DNA from: Polyangia bacterium
Lineage (GTDB): Bacteria > Myxococcota_A > Polyangia > Nannocystales > Nannocystaceae
Direction: 5' to 3'
NCBI GenBank assembly: GCA_030429545.1
Contig: JAUIFF010000009.1
Location: forward strand, 124,001 to 188,000
DNA: 64,000 nucleotides
Part shown: piece by piece, positions 8,895 through 17,585 of the stretch
Layout: each line of letters begins with the position of its first letter
Numbering within the stretch: position 1 is the first letter of the stretch
Translations under genes and position numbers: made by a program
The notes under the pieces: generated by a model
What the model saw: only the letters and a program-made list of their open reading frames with translations
Told to the model about the DNA's origin: nothing
Database searches by the model: none

Positions 8895-9419
8895 ATGGAA
8901 GTACAACAAATGAGTGAAAAGCAGCGAGCCCGAGCCCGGGCTTTGCACCCCCGTCGCAACCTCCGCTATATGGAGCAGGATTGCGATATGACCCTCGCCG
9001 AGGGACTCAAGGAGTACTACACCCAGATCGACAACTTGATCACCGAGGACAACACCTCACCGGAGGTCGCAAAGTTGTTTCACTACCACGACACGGTTCA
9101 TGTGTTGTTTGGCTGTGATACCTCGATAGGTGGCGAAACACTTGCTGATACATGGTCGATTGCCGGCACCGATGTGACGCTACGTGGCTATATGGAGTAC
9201 CTCAAGCTCGATGAGGTCAAAGAGTTGCTCAACGGGCTGAGCACGTGGGAGGCGTTTTGGTTGATGGCACGCTCGCTGCCACTGATGCCCAAGGCGTGGT
9301 GGCGCGCGCGTAAGATGAGCAAGAAATGGCCGTTTCGAGACAATGAGCAGTACGCCAATGTGCCACTGAGCCACCTACGCCGGGAGTTCAATATCAACGT
9401 CATTCACCTCGACAAGTAG
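8895..9419 (+). CDS. COQ4-like protein
   Basis: The 174-aa protein carries H65-D-x-x-H69 followed by 11 residues and E81, which is the HDxxHx11E zinc-ligand motif of COQ4. COQ4 organises ubiquinone biosynthesis and was recently linked to C1 decarboxylation of the quinone head group. The sequence around it ('LFHYHDTVHVLFGCDTSIGGE') also fits the COQ4 helical core, and the rest is helical with a basic 'MPKAWWRARKMSKKW' stretch. It starts at ATG 8895 with GGAGTAAGAAG just upstream; ATG 8910 is an alternative. It lies 38 bp after the TetR gene and is probably co-transcribed. No other ubiquinone gene is nearby, so the substrate is unknown. Confidence 0.75.
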   Translation: MEVQQMSEKQRARARALHPRRNLRYMEQDCDMTLAEGLKEYYTQIDNLITEDNTSPEVAKLFHYHDTVHVLFGCDTSIGGETLADTWSIAGTDVTLRGYMEYLKLDEVKELLNGLSTWEAFWLMARSLPLMPKAWWRARKMSKKWPFRDNEQYANVPLSHLRREFNINVIHLDK

Positions 9420-9425
9420 GCCACG

Positions 9426-9457
9426 GACCTCGGTACGTCGTGCTTGACGTCGAGGTC
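9426..9457. terminator. Hairpin after the COQ4-like gene
   Basis: Stem GACCTCG (9426-9432) and ACGTC (9435-9439) pair with GACGT (9446-9450) and CGAGGTC (9451-9457) around a GTGCTT loop. There is no T-tract, so it may be a transcript end or a pause/regulatory hairpin. It lies just upstream of a TAGCAT -10-like element (9464-9469) for the next gene. Confidence 0.45.
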
Positions 9458-9485
9458 TGCCCATAGCATTGTGCGCCCGTAGTCT

Positions 9486-10373
9486 ATGGCCAAAAAAATA
9501 CGTAACGAGCGGGCACAGGTATCCCGCCAGACATTACAGATTATCGACCAGGGTTTCTACGCGACCGCGAGTGGGGCGGTAAAACCAATCGGTCCGGCAC
9601 AGACGCGGGCAGTTGCGCAGTCGAAACACTATCGACCAGCGGCGCTCGATGCCCTGTACGCCCGGATAAAAATGCGTGTGCAAGCAAGCCAGGCGCCGGA
9701 GGTGAGGTTTGAGGTTACCGAAGAGACAACATTAGCAGCAGCGAGGCGGCTTATTGACCGCGGGCTGCAAAACCCCCTGTGTCTCAACTTCGCCTCAGCA
9801 CGCAATCCAGGGGGCGGGTTTTTAAAGGGAAGCTCGGGGCAGGAGGAGAGCCTTGCCCGCAGCAGCGGGCTGTATCCGTGTATTGCCCAGATGGAATCGA
9901 TGTATCAGCAAAATCGCTCAAATCGCTCGTTGTTGTACAGCGACCACATGATCTACTCGCCACGGGTACCTGTGTTTCGCAACGATCGTAACGAGCTGCT
10001 CGAAGAGCCCGTCGAAGTTTCGTTTATTACAGCCCCGGCGGTTAACGCAGGAGCTGTCCGGGCAAAGCAACGGCGCGACCGCAAGCGAATCGCGGAGGTG
10101 ATGCGCGAGCGGATCGCCAAGGTTTTGGCCCTCGCTGTCCATCATGAGCACCGTGTGATTGTCCTCGGTGCCTGGGGATGTGGTGTGTTTCAAAACGATC
10201 CACACGAAATTGCCCGGCTGTTTCGCGAACAACTGTTGGATGACGGTGCTGTGTTTGCCAGGGCGTTTGAGCGGGTCACATTTGCGATTGTCGATCGCTC
10301 GAAGCGAGGCGAGACGATCGGGCCTTTTCGCGAGGCGTTTCGTGGCGGCTTACCGGTGCGCGATGACGGGTAG
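9486..10373 (+). CDS. PARG-like poly(ADP-ribose) glycohydrolase (TIGR02452 type)
   Basis: This macrodomain-fold protein (295 aa) has the bacterial PARG signature: a Gly triplet at 109-111 in 'NPGGGFLKGSSGQEESLAR', with Q119-E120-E121 supplying the catalytic Glu pair. The upstream 'LCLNFASARNPGGG' strand and 'EVSFITAPAVNAGAV' and 'VIVLGAWGCGVFQNDP' strands are as in the family. It is predicted to hydrolyse ADP-ribose chains or ADP-ribosylated targets in the cytoplasm. ATG 9486 follows TAGCAT (9464-9469) by 16 nt. The next ORF begins 9 nt after its stop. An unrelated ADP-ribosylglycohydrolase is at 22395-24227, so the genome has two routes for removing ADP-ribose. Confidence 0.85.
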   Translation: MAKKIRNERAQVSRQTLQIIDQGFYATASGAVKPIGPAQTRAVAQSKHYRPAALDALYARIKMRVQASQAPEVRFEVTEETTLAAARRLIDRGLQNPLCLNFASARNPGGGFLKGSSGQEESLARSSGLYPCIAQMESMYQQNRSNRSLLYSDHMIYSPRVPVFRNDRNELLEEPVEVSFITAPAVNAGAVRAKQRRDRKRIAEVMRERIAKVLALAVHHEHRVIVLGAWGCGVFQNDPHEIARLFREQLLDDGAVFARAFERVTFAIVDRSKRGETIGPFREAFRGGLPVRDDG

Positions 10374-10382
10374 GATGTTGCG

Positions 10383-10709
10383 ATGACAGTGCCGAACAAG
10401 GGGTTGCGTTCGCTCGAAGTCGACGGACATCTCCTGCGCTGGTCGGTTCGGCGACGGGGCGTGCGGGGTTGCCCGGATTGCGACGAGCTCCACCTGCTCG
10501 TGGTCGGCGACGATCGCCGCGGCAGCTTTTTGCTGATACACATACCCCAGGCCTGGGGGCCCGATCGTCCGGTGACCCCGCGTCAGGCTGCCGCAGTTAC
10601 GCGCCTAGGTTTGGCAGCGGGGTGGCTCCCGGGCAGCGGGCCTGATGCACCATTTACCCAGATTGCCGACACCAGCGCGCTGTTTAGCATTTTTGGCATC
10701 TATCCGTAG
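10383..10709 (+). CDS. Small protein of unknown function
   Basis: A 108-aa ORF starts 9 nt after the PARG-like gene stops and is probably co-transcribed and coupled to it. The composition is normal for a coding frame (Arg/Leu/Val with alternating hydrophobics: 'LHLLVVGDD', 'SFLLIHIPQAW'). It has a C-x-x-C ('GCPDCDEL') near residue 30 that could bind metal or form a disulfide. No family is recognised. It ends 51 bp before the convergent ferritin-like gene. Confidence 0.6.
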   Translation: MTVPNKGLRSLEVDGHLLRWSVRRRGVRGCPDCDELHLLVVGDDRRGSFLLIHIPQAWGPDRPVTPRQAAAVTRLGLAAGWLPGSGPDAPFTQIADTSALFSIFGIYP

Positions 10710-10760
10710 CCGCCCCCGGTGGCCGATGCGAGCCCCGTCGTGCGCCGATATCTCGAAGTG

Positions 10761-12119
10761 CTAGGCGCGGGCAATCACTTCGGTCTCGCGGCTGCAATTT
10801 ATTGCCTGTACAAGTTCCTGGAGTTGCGGCGTGATGATTTGCTGCCAGGCTGCGTTGCGGGCCTGCACGCGGGCAGTCGAGCCAAGTCGGCCAAAGGCCT
10901 CGTAGCCGCTGGTGTTTGGAGCTTCGGGTGTTGTTGACGACAGTTCGTCGGCCAGTCGCTCGGCTAGTTGCGCGACGGCTTCGACCACCGGCTCCTGCCC
11001 GCGGGCAAACAGGTAGGCGAGCGTTTGCCAGGCGAGCGCGGCGTGCTGTGCCTCGTCCTCGGCGATGGTTTGCAAGACCTTGCGGGTACCCGCACAGCGA
11101 GCTTGTTTGGCGGCTCGGCCAGCGGTCAGGGCCGCGATTGTTTCGCCGACACAGCCCTCTAAGAAGAGTGCACATGCAATATCTTGGAGGGAAGCGTCGC
11201 TAGCAGGTTGGTGGACAAGGGGGCCGGGGCACTGCGACTCCCCGAGGTGATGGGCGGCCAGGGCAAAGCACTCGCGTGCATGGCGAATCTCATCACGACC
11301 CGCCCGGGCTGTGGCCGCCAACAGGTTCGCAGGGGCCCCGGTGCGCACAAGGTCGAGCATTTGCCCAGCAAATGCCGCGATCGAGGCGTGTTCGGCCTGG
11401 GCATCCGCCAGCCATTCCCGGCCGACAACAGGCGTTGGCTGCTCCGACGAGGGCCGACGGCTGGGGCTTTCCCATCCATCTCCGGGCAACGTGTCGGCGA
11501 GTTTGCCGGCCAGCGTGGTGAGGGCATCGTCGGGTGTTTGTGTGTATGCAAGTAGTGGGCGGCCGCTACAGTAGTCAAACCAGTGGTAGCAGCACGTGTC
11601 TTTCGGCCCCTTTTCGCGGGCCTCGGCACTGGCGAGCTTGCGCAGGCGCCCCATCATGACCGAATTGAGGGAGAGCCCCTCTAGCCGTTTGTCCTTGGGG
11701 TCGAGGCCGTGGTTGACCGTGCCACGCAAATGGGTCGGACAGCCGATTTCCTCAGGGTCGTTTTGCGGGGCCAGTTTGCGGGCGAGTTCGGGAGAGCCAC
11801 ACCAATCACCGTTGACACACCCTTCCTCCTCCTCGCCCTCGGGGTCGTAGGGATCTTGTCCCCAGCGTTTCGGATAGTTTTTTTCGGGTTTTTCGGTGGC
11901 TTGCTTGGGGGACGAATCGTTTGCAGCCGTGCTTGGAGGGACACTGGCTCCGTTGTTGTCCGGTGCCTGCTCGGGTGCTTGTTCGGCCGTTTGTTTGGTT
12001 GCCTCGGGACCGTTTTGATTGCCGTCTCGATCGCAGGCCATGGCCAGAGATATTCCGGTGAGGGATACAGTTGCGATGGCTGTGCGGATCTGGTGGCGCA
12101 GTCGCTCGAGGTCAGACAT
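10761..12119 (-). CDS. Lipoprotein with a ferritin-like domain
   Basis: The 452-aa protein starts at ATG 12119, and a longer upstream frame is non-coding in character. It has a signal peptide ending in L-A-M-A-C. A low-complexity Pro/Glu/Gln/Ala linker (about residues 35-95) and a short Cys-containing region follow. The C-terminal half is a ferritin-like four-helix domain: 'EHASIAAFAGQMLDL', 'RAGRDEIRHARECFALA', 'EGCVGETIAALTAGRA' and 'IAEDEAQHAALAWQTL' supply the E and E-x-x-H ligands of a di-iron site. Family members are frequent in myxobacterial envelopes, and their role (oxidase or metal storage) is not established. TAGGTT (plus-strand 12127-12132) ends 7 nt before the ATG, so the mRNA may be leaderless. 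Iterated-motif site 11169-11178 is inside. Confidence 0.85.
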   Translation of the reverse strand: MSDLERLRHQIRTAIATVSLTGISLAMACDRDGNQNGPEATKQTAEQAPEQAPDNNGASVPPSTAANDSSPKQATEKPEKNYPKRWGQDPYDPEGEEEEGCVNGDWCGSPELARKLAPQNDPEEIGCPTHLRGTVNHGLDPKDKRLEGLSLNSVMMGRLRKLASAEAREKGPKDTCCYHWFDYCSGRPLLAYTQTPDDALTTLAGKLADTLPGDGWESPSRRPSSEQPTPVVGREWLADAQAEHASIAAFAGQMLDLVRTGAPANLLAATARAGRDEIRHARECFALAAHHLGESQCPGPLVHQPASDASLQDIACALFLEGCVGETIAALTAGRAAKQARCAGTRKVLQTIAEDEAQHAALAWQTLAYLFARGQEPVVEAVAQLAERLADELSSTTPEAPNTSGYEAFGRLGSTARVQARNAAWQQIITPQLQELVQAINCSRETEVIARA

Positions 12120-12171
12120 GGGTAGCAACCTATCGCCTCGGTGCCGCGTACACCAGTCCGACCTCGGTCGT

Positions 12172-12627
12172 TTAGTCGTCGCCGGGAGGGCCCCGTCGAT
12201 CGCGTTTTTTGGCCGATTGCCGGCGCTTTTGGTCGAGTCGACGGGCGATTGATGCCCGCGACGGTTTGGTTTTTCGCCGCGTCCGTGGGACGAACAACGC
12301 GTGACGAAGCGCCTGGGCAAGTTTGTTGCGTGCGTCTTCGAGGTTGCGCACCACAACTCGCGTGCGTGCGCTGGTGACGAGCAACGTGTCGGTGCCGACG
12401 ACCGCGGAACTTCCCGAAGCGAGTAGGCGTTCGAGCCGGGACGGTGTGAGCCCTTCAATCGCGTCGATGGCCACCCGCAACTCGACTTTGGTCGCGACTT
12501 TGTTGACGTTTTGCCCGCCAGGTCCAGATGCACGGACCGTACGCCAGCGCAGTGCCCTCGCGGGGATCCGAAGCTTTCGCCGACGGCCGGATTCCTCGAT
12601 TTCGATGAGCAATGGGGACTCAGACAT
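12172..12627 (-). CDS. arfB: Peptidyl-tRNA hydrolase ArfB (ribosome rescue)
   Basis: ArfB/YaeJ releases peptides from ribosomes stalled on non-stop mRNA. The catalytic GGQ is at residues 37-39 in 'ASGPGGQNVNKVATKVEL'. The RF-1-type domain is followed by a strongly basic Arg/Lys-rich C-terminal tail ('RTRRKTKPSRASIARRL' onward), which in ArfB enters the empty mRNA channel. The length of 151 aa is usual. ATG 12627 has GGAG 8 nt upstream, which favours it over the longer frame from 12675. It lies between kinase 1 and the ferritin-like gene, all on the minus strand. Confidence 0.93.
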   Translation of the reverse strand: MSESPLLIEIEESGRRRKLRIPARALRWRTVRASGPGGQNVNKVATKVELRVAIDAIEGLTPSRLERLLASGSSAVVGTDTLLVTSARTRVVVRNLEDARNKLAQALRHALFVPRTRRKTKPSRASIARRLDQKRRQSAKKRDRRGPPGDD

Positions 12628-12681
12628 CGGCCAACTCCGCAGCGACTGTACCAGGGGGCAACGATGCCTGAGCAACGCTCC

Positions 12682-15600
12682 TCAATGGCCGCAATAGGGC
12701 GAGTACATATACACGAAACGGCTCGGGGCAACGACGCCCTCGTCGGCGAGCCATTGTTCGCTCGCGCGTTGCAGCGCGTCTCCTTCGCTGCCCCCGAGCA
12801 CGGTGCCAAGCCGATAGCGCGCGGCCGCAGCCATGGCATCCATGTCGCCCGCGGCAAACCCCCGAGTGGCAGCTTTTAGACAAGTTACAGCATGTTCGAG
12901 GTTACCCTCGAGTTGCGCCAAGCCGGCGTCGAGCAGATCGGCATAGGGGGTCGCCCAGGCCATTTTTTCGTTGCGGATGGCGAGGCTTTCACGTCGCGCA
13001 ATTCGCTCGACCCGACGGCGTTTGGGACCGCCATCGAGACGATAGGCGAGGGCGGCAGTGGCCCGCCAGTAGCGGCCCATCACCCGGGGAAATTGGCCCA
13101 AGAACATAAACGAGGTCCGGAATTGGGGCCAGGCCTCTTCGGCGCGTGCCCAGGCGTAGGTGCCATCTTTGAGGTACATATCGGCTGCCCGTGCACCCAA
13201 AAACGCCCAGCACCGCTGGCCGATAAACGAGCCGACGGGCCAGCGACGGACGGCGTCTTGCAGGTCGCTGCCAGCCTCGGTTGGGCGATCTTCGACGAGC
13301 CAGGTGGCGACCTGTGGCCCCGCTCGAACAGTTGTCTCTGCACATAAATTCGCCCGTTCACGCGCGTGTTGCAGGTGTTCGCGTTTACGGGCTCGCAGCT
13401 GGTTGAACTTGCCCGTGTGGTACAGCGCCAGCAGCTCGAACATTTCGCGGTAGGGGCCCTCGACTTCGTCGACCACCGCACCTTGATGTGTAGATACAAT
13501 GGTTGACTCGAGCCGGCGCAGGGCCTCGGAGAAGTTGCCATTGAAAAAGGCCACGACGCCCTTGACGAAATCGAGGTCGCTGGCCGAACCGCATTGATGC
13601 TCCTCGGCAATCAGGCGCGCGGCCTGGAGCAGTCGCTGGACCCGATCGTAGGTCGAACCGCCCTGAAACGACAACTGGGCCGCCTCCATCGCCAGGGCGC
13701 CAGACACCCGCGAGGGCTCACCGACTTCGAGACACCTGCGCACATAAAGGCTGGCAAACATCGACGAACGCATTGGGTCGAGCATCGATAGCCCGGCACG
13801 GGCAGCGTTGAGTGTGTCGAGCTCTTCGATTTCCTCGGGTGCGAGCGTAACGGCGGCACGTGGCTGGAAGTTGAAACCTCGCACGCGTAGCAGCACGCGG
13901 TCGCGCATGGTTCGGGCGATCACCCCGGCTCGCGTCCGCGGGGTGGCCAGGCCCATCTTCGCCAGTACCTGGTCGAGTACGGCCATACCGTGGTGAAACT
14001 CGCCGCAGCGCAGCAACTGTTCGCCGGCGCGGCGTTGCAAGGTCAGCGCCCGCTGGGGCGAAGCTGTTGCCGAGGCTTCGATAAACACGCGGGCGGCCTC
14101 GTGGGCACGGCCGGCGTGGACAAGTGCCTGGCCGCGGAGGACTTGCAGGGCACGCCGGGTATCGACCTCGCGCGAGGGGGTGAGTTCGATCGCCGCGGCA
14201 TAGAGCTCGACCGCGCGGTTGAACGCAAGTGAACCCATGGCCTTTGAGGCAGCATCGATGGTGAACCGAGCGGCCCGTTCCCGATCTCCGGCGCCGCGCA
14301 GGTGATGGGCCAAAACCTCGGGTTTGACATCACCGGTTGTCGCCAGGGCGTCGGCGAGTTGGCGGTGCAGCTGGCGAAGTTCGTCGGTCGACAGCCGTTC
14401 GAGCACCTGCTCACGGATGGCATCGTGGTAGACCTCAACGGCCTTTCCACGGTCGGCAGCACCCTTGCGCACAAGGTGGAGCGACCGCAACAGGGCCAGG
14501 CCCTGGCGCGCGCTGGCGGTGCTGCCGATAACCCGGGCAAGCACGGTTTGCTCGACCGGATTACCTGCAACTGCAACTAAATTCATGACCTCGCGGGCGG
14601 TCGCAGGCAGGCGGTCGAGACGTTGGCGCGTGACATCGACGAGTGAGACCTGGCCGGACTCGAGACTGTTCGACAGCTCCTCCGTGTCGGCTTGGTAGTG
14701 GGCTGCCTCGACGTGGTGGACGAGCTCGCGCACAAAAAGTGGGGAGCCGTGGGATTCGCGGGCGATCAGGTCGACCTGTTCGGCCAACTCGGGTGCGAGC
14801 TCGTCGTTGTCGGCACCTAGGCTGGTACGGGCCAGGCTGCGCGCCTCGTCGAGTGTCAGCGGGCCAACTTCGAGTTCGCGGACCTCCGGCATGCCCTTTT
14901 CCTCTCGTAGTTGTAGTGGCAACTGTTCGAGGATCGGACTGCTTGTAATGTCTTCGGAGCGGTAGCCCAGTACCACCAACACACCGGGTGCTCGCGGACC
15001 GCGGAGGACTTCGATGAGCAGGGACGCACTGTCGGTGTCACCCCATTGCAAGTCGTCGATGAACAGGACAAATGGGCGGCGCGACGACAACCGAGCCAGC
15101 AGCTCACGCAGGGCCGCCCGGGCGCGCCGCAGCAACGGGTGGCCCTCTAGGTCGAGCGGGTTGCGTTCGCAAAGTTGATCAATTTCGGGGACCCGGCGCA
15201 AGACGGGAAACAGGCGGGCGAGGGCTGCAATGTCGTCGGGAAGCACCAACGACTCGGGGTCGCCGGGGGCAAACGGGAGCACGCGGTAGGTCGACGACGA
15301 CCGTGACGGGTGGCCGGGGTCGGTGCGAAACAGGTCGGAGTCGACATTGCGAAACAACCCGGAGTCGGAGCTGCGAAACAACCCAGAATCCTCGGCGGAG
15401 GTCGGGTCGAGTTGTTCGAGCAACAGCTCGGTCAGGGCGTCGACCAAACTGTCAAACGCTTTAAACGCGACGGACTCGGCCGAATAGCAGCGGCCGGTGA
15501 TGACGACGCCGCGACCCTGGCGATGGACGTCTTCGATGAACCGCTGCATCAGCGCCGTCTTGCCCATGCCGGAACGGCCGTGCAGACAGACAACCAGAGG

Positions 15601-16638
15601 CGACATGGGCCGCACATCCAACAATGCGCGCCGGAGTCGACGCAGGTGTTCGGAGCGTCCAATCAGCGGGACCTTGCGCCCACGTGGGAGCTGGCGGGGC
15701 GGGGTCGTTGTTGGCGTTGGTGAGCAGGCGCTACACGCCAGTTCACGCAGGTGGGCTTTTGTTGGTCGATCGTCGACGTTGCGCTGCAAAAGTTGCATAC
15801 ACAACTTACTCAGATCCTCCGGGACCTCGGGGTTGCGCTCGATCGGTGGCGTTGGGTCGCGGACACACTTGACCCGGAGCACTTCAATCCCGTTGCCGAG
15901 AAACGGCAGCTCACCAACGAGAGCCTCGTACAACATCACGCCAACGCCGTACCAGTCGCCCGCTTGGCCGACCTGCCCACCCATCGCCAACTCGGGCGCC
16001 ATATAGGCAGGCGTCCCGGCGATTGCATCACGTGAGTTGCTGATGGTGGTTTCGCCGTCGGTTTCACTCACCAACCCGAAGTCGAGAATGACAACCCGAC
16101 CCTGGCGGTTGACCAGGACGTTGGTCGGCTTGATATCTCGGTGGAGTTTGCCGGCGTCGTGAAGGGCTAAAATGCCCGCGAAAAGCTGGGCAAGGGCCTG
16201 GCGCAATGGGTCAAAGTTGTGTGGGTCGTCGGTTCGTGTCGCCCGGATGTGCGCAAGGAAGTCGATGCCATCGATCAACTCCATGGTCAAAAACGCTTGG
16301 TCCTCGAACACAACAAGGTTGTGCAACGCCACGAGATTTGGGTGCACGACATCGGCGAGGGCCCGAAACTCGTTTTTGAGGCGGTAAAGCGCCGCGGGTG
16401 AAAAGCCGCGAAGTGCTTTGAGTGCGACCGACTCGCTGTCCCCTTCGACAGCCTCGTACACGGTTCCCATGCCCCCGTGCCCGATCAGGCGTTTGATCGT
16501 GTAGCCGCCCAGCGTCGGTGCGGGTTCTTCAGTCCCAAACAGGCGCGAGCGCACAGAGGCTTTGAGCTGTTGCATTTCCAGCCCTGTGCGCAGCTGCGGC
16601 GCCGACCCGAGTTGGGTGTCGAGCGACTCCCCAGGCAT
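12682..16638 (-). CDS. Giant Ser/Thr protein kinase with STAND ATPase and TPR-like region (kinase 1)
   Basis: This 1318-aa signalling protein has an N-terminal Hanks kinase (about residues 45-300): Gly loop 'IGHGGMGTVYEA', Lys74, 'HRDIKPTN' at 166-173, DFG at 186-188 and 'YMAPE' after it; all catalytic residues are present. An AAA/STAND ATPase follows, with Walker A GRSGMGKT at about 354-361 and Walker B 'FIDDLQWGD' around 525. From about residue 750 the chain is TPR-like helix. A short repeat of the D-S-G/D-L-F-R type (15320-15395) lies in the ATPase. The layout is that of PknK-like kinases of myxobacteria. TAGGAT (plus-strand 16645-16650) ends 6 nt before the ATG. A paralogue is at 24473-28360. 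Motif sites: 13489-13498 and 14566-14575. Confidence 0.93.
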   Translation of the reverse strand: MPGESLDTQLGSAPQLRTGLEMQQLKASVRSRLFGTEEPAPTLGGYTIKRLIGHGGMGTVYEAVEGDSESVALKALRGFSPAALYRLKNEFRALADVVHPNLVALHNLVVFEDQAFLTMELIDGIDFLAHIRATRTDDPHNFDPLRQALAQLFAGILALHDAGKLHRDIKPTNVLVNRQGRVVILDFGLVSETDGETTISNSRDAIAGTPAYMAPELAMGGQVGQAGDWYGVGVMLYEALVGELPFLGNGIEVLRVKCVRDPTPPIERNPEVPEDLSKLCMQLLQRNVDDRPTKAHLRELACSACSPTPTTTPPRQLPRGRKVPLIGRSEHLRRLRRALLDVRPMSPLVVCLHGRSGMGKTALMQRFIEDVHRQGRGVVITGRCYSAESVAFKAFDSLVDALTELLLEQLDPTSAEDSGLFRSSDSGLFRNVDSDLFRTDPGHPSRSSSTYRVLPFAPGDPESLVLPDDIAALARLFPVLRRVPEIDQLCERNPLDLEGHPLLRRARAALRELLARLSSRRPFVLFIDDLQWGDTDSASLLIEVLRGPRAPGVLVVLGYRSEDITSSPILEQLPLQLREEKGMPEVRELEVGPLTLDEARSLARTSLGADNDELAPELAEQVDLIARESHGSPLFVRELVHHVEAAHYQADTEELSNSLESGQVSLVDVTRQRLDRLPATAREVMNLVAVAGNPVEQTVLARVIGSTASARQGLALLRSLHLVRKGAADRGKAVEVYHDAIREQVLERLSTDELRQLHRQLADALATTGDVKPEVLAHHLRGAGDRERAARFTIDAASKAMGSLAFNRAVELYAAAIELTPSREVDTRRALQVLRGQALVHAGRAHEAARVFIEASATASPQRALTLQRRAGEQLLRCGEFHHGMAVLDQVLAKMGLATPRTRAGVIARTMRDRVLLRVRGFNFQPRAAVTLAPEEIEELDTLNAARAGLSMLDPMRSSMFASLYVRRCLEVGEPSRVSGALAMEAAQLSFQGGSTYDRVQRLLQAARLIAEEHQCGSASDLDFVKGVVAFFNGNFSEALRRLESTIVSTHQGAVVDEVEGPYREMFELLALYHTGKFNQLRARKREHLQHARERANLCAETTVRAGPQVATWLVEDRPTEAGSDLQDAVRRWPVGSFIGQRCWAFLGARAADMYLKDGTYAWARAEEAWPQFRTSFMFLGQFPRVMGRYWRATAALAYRLDGGPKRRRVERIARRESLAIRNEKMAWATPYADLLDAGLAQLEGNLEHAVTCLKAATRGFAAGDMDAMAAAARYRLGTVLGGSEGDALQRASEQWLADEGVVAPSRFVYMYSPYCGH

Positions 16639-16907
16639 GGCGGCATCCTACCATGAGGGCTACAGATGAAGACCGGCAAAACCGTCGCAACAAAGGTGTT
16701 GAACTGACTCGTTTACGCTGTTCCGTGGACCTAAGCGTCAGTGTTGCAGGAGACACGAGTGGCAAGCGATAGGCTCTCGTCGCGGGAGAGACAAATAGAT
16801 TCATGCTGTTAGTGGTGCATCGCGGCGGAAAATCAGGGTTCTAGCAGTCGTGAGGTTGTAGAGCTTTGACCCATTTCGCTAGCGGCGGTGGTAGCATCCC
16901 AACCGGC
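16639..16907. promoter_or_regulatory. Divergent promoter region, kinase 1 / ECF sigma factor
   Basis: This is a 269-bp spacer between two divergent start codons. On the minus strand, ATCCTA at 16645-16650 (TAGGAT when read) is the likely -10 for kinase 1. On the plus strand TAGCAT at 16892-16897 lies 10 nt before GTG 16908, with TTGACC at 16866-16871; the 20-bp spacing is longer than usual, so the -35 assignment is weak. No ORF inside is convincing. Confidence 0.5.
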
Positions 16908-17540
16908 GTGACCGGAAAGTCTACCGAAGAGGATTTCGAACTGCTTGACCGTTGGCGAGAGGGCGACCGACAGGCAGGTAACCTGTTGTTCGAACGACAT
17001 TTTGAGTCGGTCTGTCGATTCTTTGCCAACAAGGTTAGCGACGGTGTCGACGACCTGATTCAGAAGACATTTCTCGGTTGTATCGAAGGGCGTGATCGCT
17101 TTCGCAAACAGGCGAGCTTTCGCACCTACTTGTTTGCCGTCGCCCACAACGTGTTGCGTGTGCATTTTCGTGAACTCAAACGCGGGTCTCCTGTCGACTT
17201 TAATGTGGCGACGACCGACGACCTGACGCCGTCACCGAGTACGGTTTTTGCCAGCCACGAAGAACAGCAGTTGTTGCTGCAGAGTTTGCGCCACATCCCG
17301 TTCGAACATCAGTTGGTGTTGGAGCTCTACTACTGGGAAGATATGTCGGCCTCCGAACTCGCAGAGGTCATCGGCTTGGCCGAAGGCACCGTTCGCAGCC
17401 GGATCCGGCGGGCCAAAGAACTCCTGCGTGCGCGAATGAAGGTACTCGCCCGCACGCCAGCCCTGCTCAAGACGACCATCAGTGACCTCGATCATTGGGT
17501 CCGGTCGCTGCGGCAGCAACTCGGCAGTGTCAACGGCTAG
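16908..17540 (+). CDS. ECF-type RNA polymerase sigma factor
   Basis: A sigma-70 region 2 is followed by region 4 (about 210 aa). Region 2 has 'ELLDRWREGDRQAGNLLFERHF' and 'VDDLIQKTFLGCIEGRDRFR'. The polymerase-binding/-10 segment includes 'FRTYLFAVAHNVLRVHFRE'. Region 4 is an HTH: 'YYWEDMSASELAEVIGLAEGTVRSRIRRAKELL'. GTG 16908 was preferred to TTG 16866, because the longer N-terminus is not sigma-like and TAGCAT ends 10 nt upstream. No anti-sigma factor is adjacent. The gene 45 bp downstream encodes a secreted metalloprotease, which also carries a TAGCAT element of its own. Confidence 0.9.
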   Translation: MTGKSTEEDFELLDRWREGDRQAGNLLFERHFESVCRFFANKVSDGVDDLIQKTFLGCIEGRDRFRKQASFRTYLFAVAHNVLRVHFRELKRGSPVDFNVATTDDLTPSPSTVFASHEEQQLLLQSLRHIPFEHQLVLELYYWEDMSASELAEVIGLAEGTVRSRIRRAKELLRARMKVLARTPALLKTTISDLDHWVRSLRQQLGSVNG

Positions 17541-17585
17541 CCATGCCGAGGTTGCCGTAGCCTGGGTGCTAGCATCGAGCTGTCT

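Noticed and set aside
12120-12857. Long N-terminal extension of the ferritin-like ORF through the arfB region
   Set aside because: It overlaps arfB out of frame and is Arg/Pro/Ser-rich; the lipoprotein signal begins at 12119.
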